The notes: generated by a model from the letters alone, not told the origin. Counted from the first letter of the stretch, positions 53,551 through 63,037 are shown. The stretch: 64,000 nucleotides of DNA from an uncultured Chitinophagaceae bacterium (GCA_937958995.1 CALGAP010000009.1:386006-450005), one strand, 5' to 3'. Translations and numbers: made by a program.

Positions 53551-53637
53551 ATGGCCAAAACCTTCCTCCTATCAGCCGCCGCATATATGTGCTTATATGT
53601 TATTGCCCAAGGTGTAGTCGCCTACCAAAAGCAATAA
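53551..53637 (+). CDS. Possible 28-residue hydrophobic peptide
   Basis: Reads MAKTFLLSAAAYMCLYVIAQ and eight further residues to the stop, a likely membrane helix. It ends 3 bases before the TPR histidine kinase ATG. No family is recognised; the close fit in front of the kinase makes translational coupling possible. Confidence 0.35.
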   Translation: MAKTFLLSAAAYMCLYVIAQGVVAYQKQ

Positions 53638-53640
53638 ACA

Positions 53641-55869
53641 ATGAAGTCGGCAAAGAGAAATACAGGAGCCATCCTTCTCTTCCTCTTGCTGGTAGCGGCG
53701 ACGGTGGATAGTAAGGCGCAAAAACTTTATAATGCTTTCGACTCCATACAGGTGTTTGTGCTGATTGAAAAAGCGGACCAGTTTATTACTGTGTCCGAAT
53801 TTGATTCTGCCGATAAATACAACAACGAAGCATTAACTATTTGCCTGCAGAAAAAATTCCTGCGTGGCGAGGCGCATGCGCGCATCAAGATCGCCGACAA
53901 CTTACTCAACCGCCGCGAACTGAAAGGTGTGGTCTTCCAGGATTCACTCAGCCTGAAAGCTGGCATGCAGTTGAAAGATTCCCTGATCATGTCGCTGGCG
54001 TACTATCAATTGGGATTGCTGGCCACTTACCAGGATAGGTTTGATGAAGCAAAGACTTTGTTTGATAAATCGCTGCAGGTATTTTTTGAAAAAGCCCAGT
54101 CCACCACCACCGCTGTCATCTACAACGATATGGGGTATATGTATGGGCAAAAAGGCGACCTGGACCAGCAACACGAGTGGCTGCTGAAAGCGCTGCGCCT
54201 CTACGACGTGAATGGCGACCAGGCCGGGATGGCGCAAACGCTGAACAATATTGCCACCTGTCTCCATGAAGCGGGCCGCACGCGCGAAGCATTGCCTTAT
54301 ATAAGGCGTGCGATTGAAATAAGGGAAAGACTGGGCAACAAGGTGCAACTGGCCAACAGTCATAACAACGCCGCGCAACTCTATATGACCGTTGACTCGT
54401 TGGACCAAGCCATCAAACATCAGCAGCTCGGCCTGAAATATGCGGAGCAGGCAGGCATCACGTCGAATATTGCGCACAGCTATATCACGCTGGCATTATT
54501 GTTCAACAGGCAAAAGAAAAACGCCGAAGCCCTGGAGTATGAGAAGAAAGCTATTGCGCTACTTGAAAAAGAAGGCAGCCACCAGGCGCTGCTTGCCCGG
54601 CGATATATTGCGGCGGCCATCCTGAGCAAATCCGCTAAATATTCAACCGAGGCTGTCAGCTGGTTTAATAAAGCGCTTGAATTGTCGCTGGCTACCAACA
54701 ATCGTTACAACCTGCGCGATATATACCTGAACCAGGCAATTTTTTATAAGGACTACCAGGATTATTACAACGCCTACGAATCGTTTAAGCTATATGTAAA
54801 ATATAAAGACAGCATCATCAACACTGAGACGCTGGCCAAGATGGCGGAAATAGAAACAAAGTATGAAACGGAGAAAAAAGATAAAGCCATCATTGAGTTG
54901 AATGCCGCGCAAAGGATAAAGCAACTTGAGCTGGAAAAACAAAGAGCGATCATTGCGGGAAATATCGAGGAATCGAAAAGAAAGCAAAATGAAATTGACC
55001 TGCTGATGCGCAATGCCGAACTGCAGGCTTTGAAAATAAAACAGCAGGATGAAGAGCTGGAAAAAAGCCTGCTGCTGGCGCAAACAAAGGAACAGCAGTT
55101 GAGACTGGCAGAAAGTGAAAAACTGTTACGCGAAAAGCAACTGCAAAGTCAAGAGCAATTGCGCAATGCGCTCATAGCGGGTATTGTTCTGATTCTGATT
55201 CTCGCCGGAGTACTCTTCAACCGCTATCAATTGAAGAAAAAACTCGAGCAGCAGCAAATGCTGCAAACCGTGCGCAACAATATCGCGAAGGATTTGCACG
55301 ACGAAATTGGTTCAACGCTTACCAGCATAAATATTCTTTCTCGCGTCAGCAGGAAGCACCTGGTGCACGATATAGAAAAATCTTCCGCCATTCTTGAAAA
55401 CATCACCGAGCAATCGCAAAACATGCAGCAGGCCATGAGCGATATAGTCTGGGCTATTCGTCCCGACAACGACCTGATGGAAAATATGCTGGTAAGAATG
55501 CGAGAGTATGTAAGTCATACCCTCGAGCTGAAAAATATCGAAGCTGATTTCGATGTATCGCCCGACATTCTGCAACAGCCACTGGCCATGGAGCAGCGCC
55601 GCGATCTTTTCCTCATTTTCAAGGAAGCGGTGAACAACGCTTCCAAATATTCAAAGGCGAGCAAAGTAAATATTCACCTCTCGCGTCAAAACAACTCCAT
55701 CCACATGATCATACAAGATGATGGCGCGGGTTTCGACATGAACAATCCCCGCTCTTCAAGCGGCCTGAAGAATATGCGTGAAAGAGCTGCCGCATTAGGC
55801 GGTCATTTGCATATTGATACGGCACCAGGCAAGGGTACCTGCATCGAGTTGAACTTTCCTGCCATTTGA
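53641..55869 (+). CDS. TPR sensor histidine kinase (HisKA_3)
   Basis: A 742-residue kinase. Signal peptide (about 1-25), six to seven TPRs (about 60-380, such as TAVIYNDMGYMYGQKGDLDQ, AQTLNNIATCLHEAGRTREA), a long coiled coil rich in Glu/Lys/Gln (about 395-510), one membrane helix (LIAGIVLILILAGVLFNRY), then HisKA_3 with His 553 in IAKDLHDEIGSTLTSI and a HATPase (FKEAVNNASKYSKASKVNIH, DDGAGFDM, GLKNMRERAAALGGHLHI). No response regulator is adjacent, so its partner lies elsewhere. Confidence 0.92.
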   Translation: MKSAKRNTGAILLFLLLVAATVDSKAQKLYNAFDSIQVFVLIEKADQFITVSEFDSADKYNNEALTICLQKKFLRGEAHARIKIADNLLNRRELKGVVFQDSLSLKAGMQLKDSLIMSLAYYQLGLLATYQDRFDEAKTLFDKSLQVFFEKAQSTTTAVIYNDMGYMYGQKGDLDQQHEWLLKALRLYDVNGDQAGMAQTLNNIATCLHEAGRTREALPYIRRAIEIRERLGNKVQLANSHNNAAQLYMTVDSLDQAIKHQQLGLKYAEQAGITSNIAHSYITLALLFNRQKKNAEALEYEKKAIALLEKEGSHQALLARRYIAAAILSKSAKYSTEAVSWFNKALELSLATNNRYNLRDIYLNQAIFYKDYQDYYNAYESFKLYVKYKDSIINTETLAKMAEIETKYETEKKDKAIIELNAAQRIKQLELEKQRAIIAGNIEESKRKQNEIDLLMRNAELQALKIKQQDEELEKSLLLAQTKEQQLRLAESEKLLREKQLQSQEQLRNALIAGIVLILILAGVLFNRYQLKKKLEQQQMLQTVRNNIAKDLHDEIGSTLTSINILSRVSRKHLVHDIEKSSAILENITEQSQNMQQAMSDIVWAIRPDNDLMENMLVRMREYVSHTLELKNIEADFDVSPDILQQPLAMEQRRDLFLIFKEAVNNASKYSKASKVNIHLSRQNNSIHMIIQDDGAGFDMNNPRSSSGLKNMRERAAALGGHLHIDTAPGKGTCIELNFPAI

Positions 55870-55963
55870 GTTACTTGCATGCCTGCTCCGCAATTTTCAT
55901 TGGCATGCCGAAGAGTTTTTTCGTGTGCTGTGTAACTAAAATGCTATCGCTGCGACTAAGTGG

Positions 55964-55992
55964 TTGCTTTACATTCAAAATCGTTACATTTA
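55964..55992 (+). promoter_or_regulatory. Probable promoter of the lemA operon
   Basis: TTG (55964-55966), an 18-base spacer and TACATTTA (55985-55992) fit the Bacteroidota promoter with one change in the -7 element, 23 bases before the lemA ATG. Confidence 0.45.
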
Positions 55993-56014
55993 TATTTATA
56001 AAACATACTCAATT

Positions 56015-56605
56015 ATGAACTCACGTAATGTTGTTCTCATTGTTATCGTTGCACTCATATTGATTTTGGGTGGATGTGGCTGCGGCGGATATAACAAAAT
56101 GGTAAACCTCGATGAAGAGGTAAAAGCAAAATGGGCCAACGTGCAGAGTGATTACCAGCGGCGTGCAGACTTAATTCCCAACCTGGTTTCGACCGTAAAG
56201 GGAGCTGCCAATTTTGAACAGGAAACATTGACCCGCGTCATAGAAGCAAGGGCCAGCGCTACCCAGATCAAAATCGATCCCGATAATCTTACACCTGAAA
56301 ATATTCAGCGTTATCAAAAAGCGCAGGGCGAATTAGGCAGTGCTCTGAGCAGGTTGCTGGTAGTGGCGGAGCAATATCCCACATTGCAGGCCACACAAAA
56401 CTTCCGCGATCTGCAGGCGCAGCTCGAAGGCACAGAGAACCGCATTAAAGTATCGCGCAACGATTTCAATACAGCGGTACAGAATTATAACTCCACCATT
56501 CGCCGGTTCCCCAACAACCTGTTTGCCGGCATGTTCGGCTTCACCAGGAAAGAAGGATTTGCTGCCGAAGCGGGAGCTGAGAACGCACCCAAGGTGGAAT
56601 TTTAA
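56015..56605 (+). CDS. LemA-family protein
   Basis: A 196-residue LemA protein. One N-terminal hydrophobic segment (VVLIVIVALILILGGCGC) with a possible lipobox Cys, then the alpha-helical LemA domain (YNKMVNLDEEVKAKWANVQS, QRRADLIPNLVSTVKGAANF, ALSRLLVVAEQYPTLQATQN, IKVSRNDFNTAVQNYNSTIR). ATG 56015 is preferred; the reading from 55964 starts inside the promoter. First gene of a lemA-TPM-TPM operon. Role at the membrane, mechanism unclear. Confidence 0.93.
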   Translation: MNSRNVVLIVIVALILILGGCGCGGYNKMVNLDEEVKAKWANVQSDYQRRADLIPNLVSTVKGAANFEQETLTRVIEARASATQIKIDPDNLTPENIQRYQKAQGELGSALSRLLVVAEQYPTLQATQNFRDLQAQLEGTENRIKVSRNDFNTAVQNYNSTIRRFPNNLFAGMFGFTRKEGFAAEAGAENAPKVEF

Positions 56606-56613
56606 ACTAGCAT

Positions 56614-57075
56614 ATGGCATTATTTTCTTTCGGTCGAAAAAAGCAATACTTCTCGTATAATGAACAGCAGGCCATCCTGGAAGCGATCAGGCAGGCTGAG
56701 CAGAGAACGAGTGGAGAGATTCGTGTATATATTGAAGATCGCTGCCGCTATGTGGATCCTCTCGACCGCGCGGCAGAGGTGTTCTGGGGTTTGAAAATGG
56801 ATCTGACCAAAGACCGCAATGGTGTGCTGATATATGTGGCTATGCGCGATCACCAGTTTGCCGTGCTCGCCGACCAGGGCATTCACGAAAAGGTAGGCCA
56901 GGAGTTCTGGTACCGCGAAGTGGAAGTGATGAAACAGCATTTTCGCCAGTCACACCCGGCAGATGCCATCGTCAGTGTGATCAGAGATGTGGGAACCGCA
57001 TTGCAAGAACATTTCCCGTACGACCGGGACACTGATAAGAATGAATTACCCGATGATATTGTGTTTGGGCATTAA
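56614..57075 (+). CDS. TPM-domain protein, short
   Basis: A 153-residue protein with a TPM-type domain (EIRVYIEDRCRYVDPLDRAA, RNGVLIYVAMRDHQFAVLAD, YREVEVMKQHFRQSHPADAI). No signal peptide and no membrane helix, so likely cytoplasmic, unlike the next gene. It begins 8 bases after lemA. Family members are suggested to be phosphatases or to help assemble membrane complexes. Confidence 0.85.
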   Translation: MALFSFGRKKQYFSYNEQQAILEAIRQAEQRTSGEIRVYIEDRCRYVDPLDRAAEVFWGLKMDLTKDRNGVLIYVAMRDHQFAVLADQGIHEKVGQEFWYREVEVMKQHFRQSHPADAIVSVIRDVGTALQEHFPYDRDTDKNELPDDIVFGH

Positions 57076-57095
57076 TATAACAAGCAGGTAAACTG

Positions 57096-57887
57096 ATGAA
57101 ATTGAAACTTAAATTCCTTCTTTCGGTCTTACTGGTCTCGGTTACGCTGGCGATGCAAGGCCAGGGCATTCTGCCCCCGCCCAATCCTCCCCAACTGGTG
57201 AACGATAAAGCCGGCGTGCTTACTTCCCAGGAAGTTCGGGCACTGGAAGAAATGCTGGTGGCCGTTGACGACAGCACCTCCAACCAGATCGTGATAGTAT
57301 TATTACAAACGCTCGAAGGTTATCCCATAGAAGAATATGCCACTCGTCTTTTCCGCGAATGGGGGATTGGTAATAAAAAAACAAACAACGGCGTGCTTAT
57401 CCTGGCAGCCATCAATGATCGAAAAGTCAGAATTGAAGTAGGTTACGGTCTCGAAGGCGCCATACCCGATATCATAGCCAATCACATTATACAAGACGAT
57501 ATTGCGCCCAATTTCCGCAAAGGAGATTATTATGAAGGACTGCGTGCCGCATCTCAATCCATAATCAAAGCAGCCGCCGGCGAGTACAATACACCCCGCG
57601 ACCGCAAGCGTGATGGCATTGGCGCACCCATTGGCTTCCTTATTTTCATTGTCATCATGATCATTCTTTTCGCAGGCCGTGGCGGCGGTGGTGGCGGCGG
57701 CTACATGAGTCGTCGTGGCAGTGGTTGGCTCGGTCCCTTTATCCTGGGCAACATCCTCGGCAACATGGGCCGTGGCGGAGGTGGCGGTGGCTGGAGCAGC
57801 GGCGGTGGCGGCTGGTCTGGCGGTGGTGGTTTCGGCGGCTTCGGCGGCGGCAGCTCGGGCGGCGGCGGCGCGAGCGGAAGCTGGTAA
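57096..57887 (+). CDS. TPM-domain membrane protein with Gly-rich tail
   Basis: A 263-residue protein: signal peptide (about 1-23), TPM domain (about 28-165: LVNDKAGVLTSQEVRALEEM, SNQIVIVLLQTLEGYPIEEY, YGLEGAIPDIIANHIIQDDI), one membrane helix (IGFLIFIVIMIILFA), and a C-terminal tail of about 65 residues, nearly all Gly, Ser and Trp. This layout is that of YgcG-type proteins. Third gene of the lemA operon. Confidence 0.92.
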   Translation: MKLKLKFLLSVLLVSVTLAMQGQGILPPPNPPQLVNDKAGVLTSQEVRALEEMLVAVDDSTSNQIVIVLLQTLEGYPIEEYATRLFREWGIGNKKTNNGVLILAAINDRKVRIEVGYGLEGAIPDIIANHIIQDDIAPNFRKGDYYEGLRAASQSIIKAAAGEYNTPRDRKRDGIGAPIGFLIFIVIMIILFAGRGGGGGGGYMSRRGSGWLGPFILGNILGNMGRGGGGGGWSSGGGGWSGGGGFGGFGGGSSGGGGASGSW

Positions 57888-57931
57888 GGGGAATGGACAG
57901 AATGAAGGAATTTGAATTTGAATCTGAAACT

Positions 57932-58006
57932 GAATTTGAATAAGAAAAACAAGAAGGTCGAGCTGAAAAATCCAGCTCGACCTTCTTGTTTTTCTTATTC
58001 AAATTC
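57932..58006. terminator. Perfect 34-bp hairpin between convergent genes
   Basis: The arms 57932-57965 and 57973-58006 are exact reverse complements around a 7-base loop. The arms contain TTCTTGTTTTTCTTATT, so both strands read into a T-rich stretch. It would end both the lemA operon and the M1 peptidase transcript. The outer part consists of GAATTTGAA repeats. Confidence 0.8.
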
Positions 58007-58038
58007 AAACTCCTTGTTCAAATTCAACTTCAATATTC

Positions 58039-60531
58039 TCAGAACCCTTTCGCCCCGATCTTCCCCTTTATATAATCAATCTGCGCCTGGTAGGGGGCTT
58101 TGTCTTCGGAAACAGCTTTAACTTTTTCCTTTTTGGCGATGAGACCGTTGAGCAGGTTGTTGACGTAGGGCTCCAGGCCGTAAGGCTTGATCAGGTCGCG
58201 GAATTTCACGACCATGTCGATGCCGGTCTTTACTTTTTCGGTGTCGTTTACTTTGCTGAGGAAGTCGATGAAGGGTGTCATCAATTCAAACTTGGCCTGC
58301 GAAAGGGCCATCTTGTCGAAGGCGTTGGCGATGATGTCGAAACCACTTTCGTCACCCGATTTGATGAGCACGCCGGTGATGGCTTCCACCAGCTTGCCTT
58401 TTGTCTTGGTCTTGGCAAGGCGTTTGGCTTCATTGATGCCCGCAAGACTATCCACCTCAGACAATGCTTGCAGTCCGGCGCCGGCAACGGTGTAAGAAGA
58501 ATCGCTGAGGGCTTTTACAAATAATGATTTGTATTGATCATTACCATACTCGGCCAATGCTTCAATGGCGGCGGCGCGTACCAGCGATTTGGGATCATTC
58601 TTTGCCAGGTCAGCAATTGCGGACTCCATTTGCTGGCGCACTGTTTCTTTTCTCAGGTCGAGACGGGCAATGGTAAAGCCGCGCAAGCCATGATATTTGT
58701 CTTTCAAACCTTGTTTCAGCAACTCGATGGCTTTGGGATTGTCCTGGTTGCGAGAAGCAAAATCCAGGGCCTCGCGACGGTCGAGATAATTGCCCGCATA
58801 TTTGTATTGATGAATGTAATTGTCGAGCGTTTTGTTATCCTTCTTTTCTGCCAGTAATACTTTGTCGCCATCAACATTCACCAGGTCGGGACGACTTTCG
58901 TAAGCAAAAGTGAAAGTGTCAACACTATTTTCTACCCATACCTGGTGACGAACCTTCTTAGGTCCGTTGTAAATATCGATTGCAATCGGCAATTTAAAGA
59001 CCTTGCCAGGTTGTGTTTGTTTGATGATTACCTGCACTTTCTTGGCATTGTCGTCGTAGATGTAGTCGATGGTCAATTTCGGGTGACCGCTACCGAAATA
59101 CCATTGATTGAAAAACCAGTTGAGGTCTCTGCCGGTCACTTCCTCAAAAGCCAGGCGCAGGTGATGCGCTTCGGCGGCTTTGAATTTGTGAGTGGTAAGG
59201 TATAAGTTCAGCGCTTTGAAAAATGCGCTGTCGCCTACGTAGTTGCGCAGCATATGCAGAATGCGGCCGCCCTTATTATAGCTTACCGCATCAAACATGC
59301 TTTCTTTGTCGGGATAGTAGAAACGCACCAGGTCTTTTTCTGCGCTTTGGCTCTGCAGGTAGCCAACCATATCGGCATAGTTTTGCGCATCGCCGGCATC
59401 TTTGCCGTATTTATATTCATCCCATAAGGTTTCGCTGTAGTTGGCGAATGATTCGTTCAAAGTCAGGTTGCTCCAGCTTTCGGAGGTTACGTAGTCGCCG
59501 AACCAGTGGTGAAACAATTCGTGCGCAATGGTGCTTTCCCAATGATTGCCATCTACCAGCTCGCGGGCATCCTGTTGAGCGCTTTCCTGGTGCAGGGTGG
59601 CGGTAGTATTTTCCATAGCACCGCTTACATAGTCGCGGCCCACGATCTGCGCATATTTTACCCAGGGGTAATCAACACCAGTGATTTTTGAGAAGAAGGC
59701 CATCATTTCGGGGGTATGACCGAAAATTTTTCGGGCGACGGGCGCATATTCTTTCTCCACATAGTAGCTTACTTCTTTTCCTTTATAACTGTCTTTGATA
59801 ATGGCATATTCGCCAACGCCCATGAAAAAGAGGTAGGGCGCATGCGGCTGATCCATTTTCCAGTGATCGGTGCGTGTGCCGTCGGGGTTTGTTTTTTGAG
59901 AAACGAGTTTGCCGTTGGAAAGCGTTACGAACTTCGACGGCACAGTCATAATAATTTCCTGGGTGGTCTTTTGGTTGGGTTTGTCAATGGTGGGAACCCA
60001 TACCGAAGTAGCTTCTGTTTCGCCTTGTGTCCATATCTGTGTGGGTTTGTCTTTTTCTTCTCCTCTGGGATTGATGAAGTACAAACCTTTTGCATCGGTG
60101 ATGGCTGCGCTGCCTTGCACCTGCACTTCGTTGGGCTTGGCAACGTATTCAATGAACACGGTATATTTTTCACCGCCTTTGTATGCCTTGTCGAGTTTGA
60201 TGTTGAGCACCCAGCCGTCGTATTTATACTTCAGCGGTTTTTGAGTACTGCCACTAACCAGTGCCACTTTTTTTATTTCCATACCCTTGGCATCCAGCTC
60301 CACTGAATCGGTGGCATAGAAATGGGGTTTCAGGGTGATCCATGCTTTACCATTCAGGTAAGCATTGTTGAAATCGAAACTGCACTCGAGTTTGGTGTGC
60401 ACAAGAGCGTTGATGATGGGCGCACTCTCGCGGTAAATTTTTTTCCAGGAGGTATCTGCCGGTCCTTCATGTTGCGCATATAGCAGGGGTGCAGCCGAAA
60501 TAACAAGCAATGCTAAAAGAAGCTTCTTCAT
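58039..60531 (-). CDS. M1-family zinc aminopeptidase
   Basis: An 830-residue M1 peptidase. Signal peptide (about 1-19, APLLYAQ). Substrate motif GAMENTTATLHQ (about residue 305), zinc motif HELFHHWFGD with the third ligand Glu in NLTLNESFANYSE, and the catalytic Tyr candidate in VSYNKGGRILHML. The C-terminal 250 residues form HEAT/ARM-like helical repeats. It removes N-terminal residues from peptides in the periplasm. Single gene. Confidence 0.94.
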   Translation of the reverse strand: MKKLLLALLVISAAPLLYAQHEGPADTSWKKIYRESAPIINALVHTKLECSFDFNNAYLNGKAWITLKPHFYATDSVELDAKGMEIKKVALVSGSTQKPLKYKYDGWVLNIKLDKAYKGGEKYTVFIEYVAKPNEVQVQGSAAITDAKGLYFINPRGEEKDKPTQIWTQGETEATSVWVPTIDKPNQKTTQEIIMTVPSKFVTLSNGKLVSQKTNPDGTRTDHWKMDQPHAPYLFFMGVGEYAIIKDSYKGKEVSYYVEKEYAPVARKIFGHTPEMMAFFSKITGVDYPWVKYAQIVGRDYVSGAMENTTATLHQESAQQDARELVDGNHWESTIAHELFHHWFGDYVTSESWSNLTLNESFANYSETLWDEYKYGKDAGDAQNYADMVGYLQSQSAEKDLVRFYYPDKESMFDAVSYNKGGRILHMLRNYVGDSAFFKALNLYLTTHKFKAAEAHHLRLAFEEVTGRDLNWFFNQWYFGSGHPKLTIDYIYDDNAKKVQVIIKQTQPGKVFKLPIAIDIYNGPKKVRHQVWVENSVDTFTFAYESRPDLVNVDGDKVLLAEKKDNKTLDNYIHQYKYAGNYLDRREALDFASRNQDNPKAIELLKQGLKDKYHGLRGFTIARLDLRKETVRQQMESAIADLAKNDPKSLVRAAAIEALAEYGNDQYKSLFVKALSDSSYTVAGAGLQALSEVDSLAGINEAKRLAKTKTKGKLVEAITGVLIKSGDESGFDIIANAFDKMALSQAKFELMTPFIDFLSKVNDTEKVKTGIDMVVKFRDLIKPYGLEPYVNNLLNGLIAKKEKVKAVSEDKAPYQAQIDYIKGKIGAKGF

Positions 60532-60630
60532 ACAGAAATTTTAATGTTATAAGAGGTGTAAAGATAGGCGCGGGGTTGCTTATTATTTGCAAAAAATGGT
60601 ACAAGTGGTGCATGGCTACAGGCAAATGAG

Positions 60631-60638
60631 TAGATTTG
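60631..60638 (+). promoter_or_regulatory. -7 element just before the DUF4476 gene
   Basis: TAGATTTG matches TAnnTTTG exactly, only 4 bases before the ATG at 60643. If used, the transcript would have almost no leader. No TTG lies at -33. Confidence 0.3.
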
Positions 60639-60642
60639 CCGT

Positions 60643-62121
60643 ATGAGCAATGCTTTCAGGTACTTAAGGCTATTTGCTTTACTCATTATTTGTATCCGGT
60701 GCAGTGTGAGCGTTTCGGCGCAGCAGCAGCAATGGTTTCTCTTTATCCAGTCTGAGAGCAGCCAACCCTTCTATGTTCGTATTGGTGAAACCGTTTATAA
60801 TTCTTCCAAGGTTGGCCACCTGGTCATTGATGGCCTGCGCGACAGCACCTACCGTGTAAATATTGGTTTTCCTCAAGGCAAGTTTCGCGAACACGCATTT
60901 TCCATTCCTATCCGTAAAAGTGATCACGGCTTTGAACTAAAAAAAGCCGCCGGCAACGACTGGATTTTGTATAACTGGCAAACCCAGGAAACAATTACGG
61001 CACCCCGCACCGACTCATTATTATACGGCGAACGCAAAAAAGATAATGGCTTTGCTGCGCTCATGGCTTCGGTGGTAAACGATTCCGCGGTTTTATATAC
61101 TTCGGTCGTAAAAGTGGATCCGCCATCAATACCAGAAGTAAACACGGAGGTGAAAACTATACCAGCCGATACGGCCGCCATCGTTAAGCAAGAAGCTGAA
61201 GCGAAAACCGATCCATCGGAGGTGGTGGTAAAAACGGAAGACAGTACTCGGGCCGAATCGGAATTGGTTAAAACAGAAACACCCAGGCCCGATTCCGGTG
61301 TAGGGGACACAGCCAGCACTATCATCTTCTCCGATACTACCGCGTTGGTTTCAAAACCTGTGGATGAAGAAAAAACACCCCCGATTGCGAAGCTCCGGGA
61401 GGAAACTGATAGGCAGGAGAAAAAACTCGTATTTCTCGATAATACCATCGGTATTGGAAAAGACACCATCACGGTGGTGATTCCAATAGAAAAAGATTCG
61501 GTGGCTACGCCCGAAAAATTATTGGTGAAAGAAGAAAAGGAAACTCCGGAGGAATTAACTGTTCAGCCATCTGCAGACTCTTTGGCTGTTGTCAAAAAAG
61601 ATGATTCCATAGTTGTTCCCAAAGCCGAAGAGAAACAGGCAGACTCGCCTTTGGTAGCTAAAGTGGTTATGCAAAAAACGGAGCCGCCGGCAGTGATTGC
61701 TAAAGAAGAAAAAGAAGCTGTGAAAGAGACAGATACTCCCGGTATTGCAGCCGGCAGACCAGACTCTGCATCGGTTGCACCAGCGGGGCCTGAAAAAACC
61801 TCCTCGCTGGTGATGATCAACAGCGACTGTGTGAAATTTGCCACCGACAACGACCTGGACAAGTTGCGTATAAAAATGATGAAGGAGTCTGATCCGGGCA
61901 ACCGCATTTTCGTGGCACACAAGGCATTCAAGTCTATGTGTTTTGCCACCAGGCAAATAAAGGCTCTTTCCGAACTATTCCCCAGCGATGAGTTGCGCTT
62001 CCGTTTTTATGAAACGGCCTGGCCTTTTGTCTCCGACAGCTCACAATTCAAAACACTGGAAGAAACCCTGACTGACCAGTTTTTTATTACAAGATTTAGA
62101 ACGTTACTTCGCAGGCAGTGA
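60643..62121 (+). CDS. DUF4476 protein with long disordered linker
   Basis: A 492-residue secreted protein. Signal peptide (about 1-27, SVSAQQQ), an N-terminal beta-rich domain (about 28-125: WFLFIQSESSQPFYVRIGET), a disordered linker of about 260 residues rich in Glu, Lys, Pro, Thr and Val, and a C-terminal DUF4476 domain (about 395-492: VKFATDNDLDKLRIKMMKES, SMCFATRQIKALSELFPSDE). Function unknown; probably envelope-bound. Confidence 0.85.
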   Translation: MSNAFRYLRLFALLIICIRCSVSVSAQQQQWFLFIQSESSQPFYVRIGETVYNSSKVGHLVIDGLRDSTYRVNIGFPQGKFREHAFSIPIRKSDHGFELKKAAGNDWILYNWQTQETITAPRTDSLLYGERKKDNGFAALMASVVNDSAVLYTSVVKVDPPSIPEVNTEVKTIPADTAAIVKQEAEAKTDPSEVVVKTEDSTRAESELVKTETPRPDSGVGDTASTIIFSDTTALVSKPVDEEKTPPIAKLREETDRQEKKLVFLDNTIGIGKDTITVVIPIEKDSVATPEKLLVKEEKETPEELTVQPSADSLAVVKKDDSIVVPKAEEKQADSPLVAKVVMQKTEPPAVIAKEEKEAVKETDTPGIAAGRPDSASVAPAGPEKTSSLVMINSDCVKFATDNDLDKLRIKMMKESDPGNRIFVAHKAFKSMCFATRQIKALSELFPSDELRFRFYETAWPFVSDSSQFKTLEETLTDQFFITRFRTLLRRQ

Positions 62122-62125
62122 GGGG

Positions 62126-62289
62126 TTTAAAGTTTCGGGTTTGGGGTTGCGCTGTTGTTTGAGCAGCCTTTTAAAGCGTTTAAACCCACCACCTGGTACG
62201 GTAACCAACCCCGAACTTCAAACCTGAAACCCAAATCAGCTCTGCTTTGCGGGGCCACCGGAAACCTTAAACCCGAAACTCGAAACCCA
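62126..62289. repeat. AACCCGAAAC-type intergenic repeats
   Basis: The spacer before truA holds GTTTCGGGTTTGGGGTTG (62132 on) and, inverted, AACCCCGAACTTCAAACC and AACCTTAAACCCGAAACTCG, which can fold together. Same family as at 52218-52307. Confidence 0.55.
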
Positions 62290-62290
62290 T

Positions 62291-63037
62291 ATGCGTTATT
62301 TCCTCGAAGTCTCATATCTCGGTACGCGTTATGCCGGCTCGCAGGTGCAGGCCAATGCGGTCACGGTGCAGTGGGAGCTGGAGAAGGCTTTGGAGACATT
62401 TTTTCGTAAACCGGTGGTACTCACGGGTTCCAGCCGGACGGATGCGGGGGTGCATGCCCTGCAGAATTTCTTTCATTTTGACTGGGAGGAGGCTATTCCG
62501 GGGCGTAACATATATAACATTAATGCAATATTACCGAAAGATATAGCGGTAAGGGGGATATACCGGGTGGGGGATGAAAACCATTGCCGTTTTGATGCGG
62601 TGGCGCGATTGTATGAATACCGGATTTACTGGAAAAAGGATCCTTTTCTGGAAGGCAGGGCTTATTATTTTCCTTATACACTCGACAGGGAGGCGATGAT
62701 GAAGGCGGCCGGGGTGGTGGCGGAGTACCGTGATTTTACCAGTTTTTCGAAGCGTAATACGCAGGCGAAGACCTTTGAATGCAGCATTATGGAGTCGGCC
62801 TGGGAGGGCAGGGAAGATTTGCTGGTGTACAGGGTGAAGGCGAATCGTTTTTTGAGGGGTATGGTGCGTGGGTTAACGGGCACGATGTTGCAGGTGGGGA
62901 GGGGAAAAATTTCGGTGGAGGAGTTCAGGAAAATTATTGAAGCGAAGGATTGTACGCTGGCTGATTTTTCGGTGCCGGGACATGGCCTGTATTTGATGCG
63001 TGTTGAATATCCCGGGAATTATTTTTCGGAGAAATAG
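62291..63037 (+). CDS. truA: tRNA pseudouridine synthase A
   Basis: A 248-residue TruA that modifies uridines 38-40 in the anticodon stem-loop of many tRNAs. RYFLEVSYLGTRYAGSQVQA, the catalytic Asp in TGSSRTDAGVHALQNFF, YEYRIYW and FLRGMVRGLTGTMLQVGRGK are diagnostic. Complete. It lies just before the rRNA operon on the same strand. Confidence 0.96.
   Translation: MRYFLEVSYLGTRYAGSQVQANAVTVQWELEKALETFFRKPVVLTGSSRTDAGVHALQNFFHFDWEEAIPGRNIYNINAILPKDIAVRGIYRVGDENHCRFDAVARLYEYRIYWKKDPFLEGRAYYFPYTLDREAMMKAAGVVAEYRDFTSFSKRNTQAKTFECSIMESAWEGREDLLVYRVKANRFLRGMVRGLTGTMLQVGRGKISVEEFRKIIEAKDCTLADFSVPGHGLYLMRVEYPGNYFSEK

Noticed and set aside
57701..57952. Pro-rich frame opposite the Gly-rich tail of the TPM protein
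   Set aside because: It is the reverse complement of GGC/GGT-rich codons and has no support of its own.
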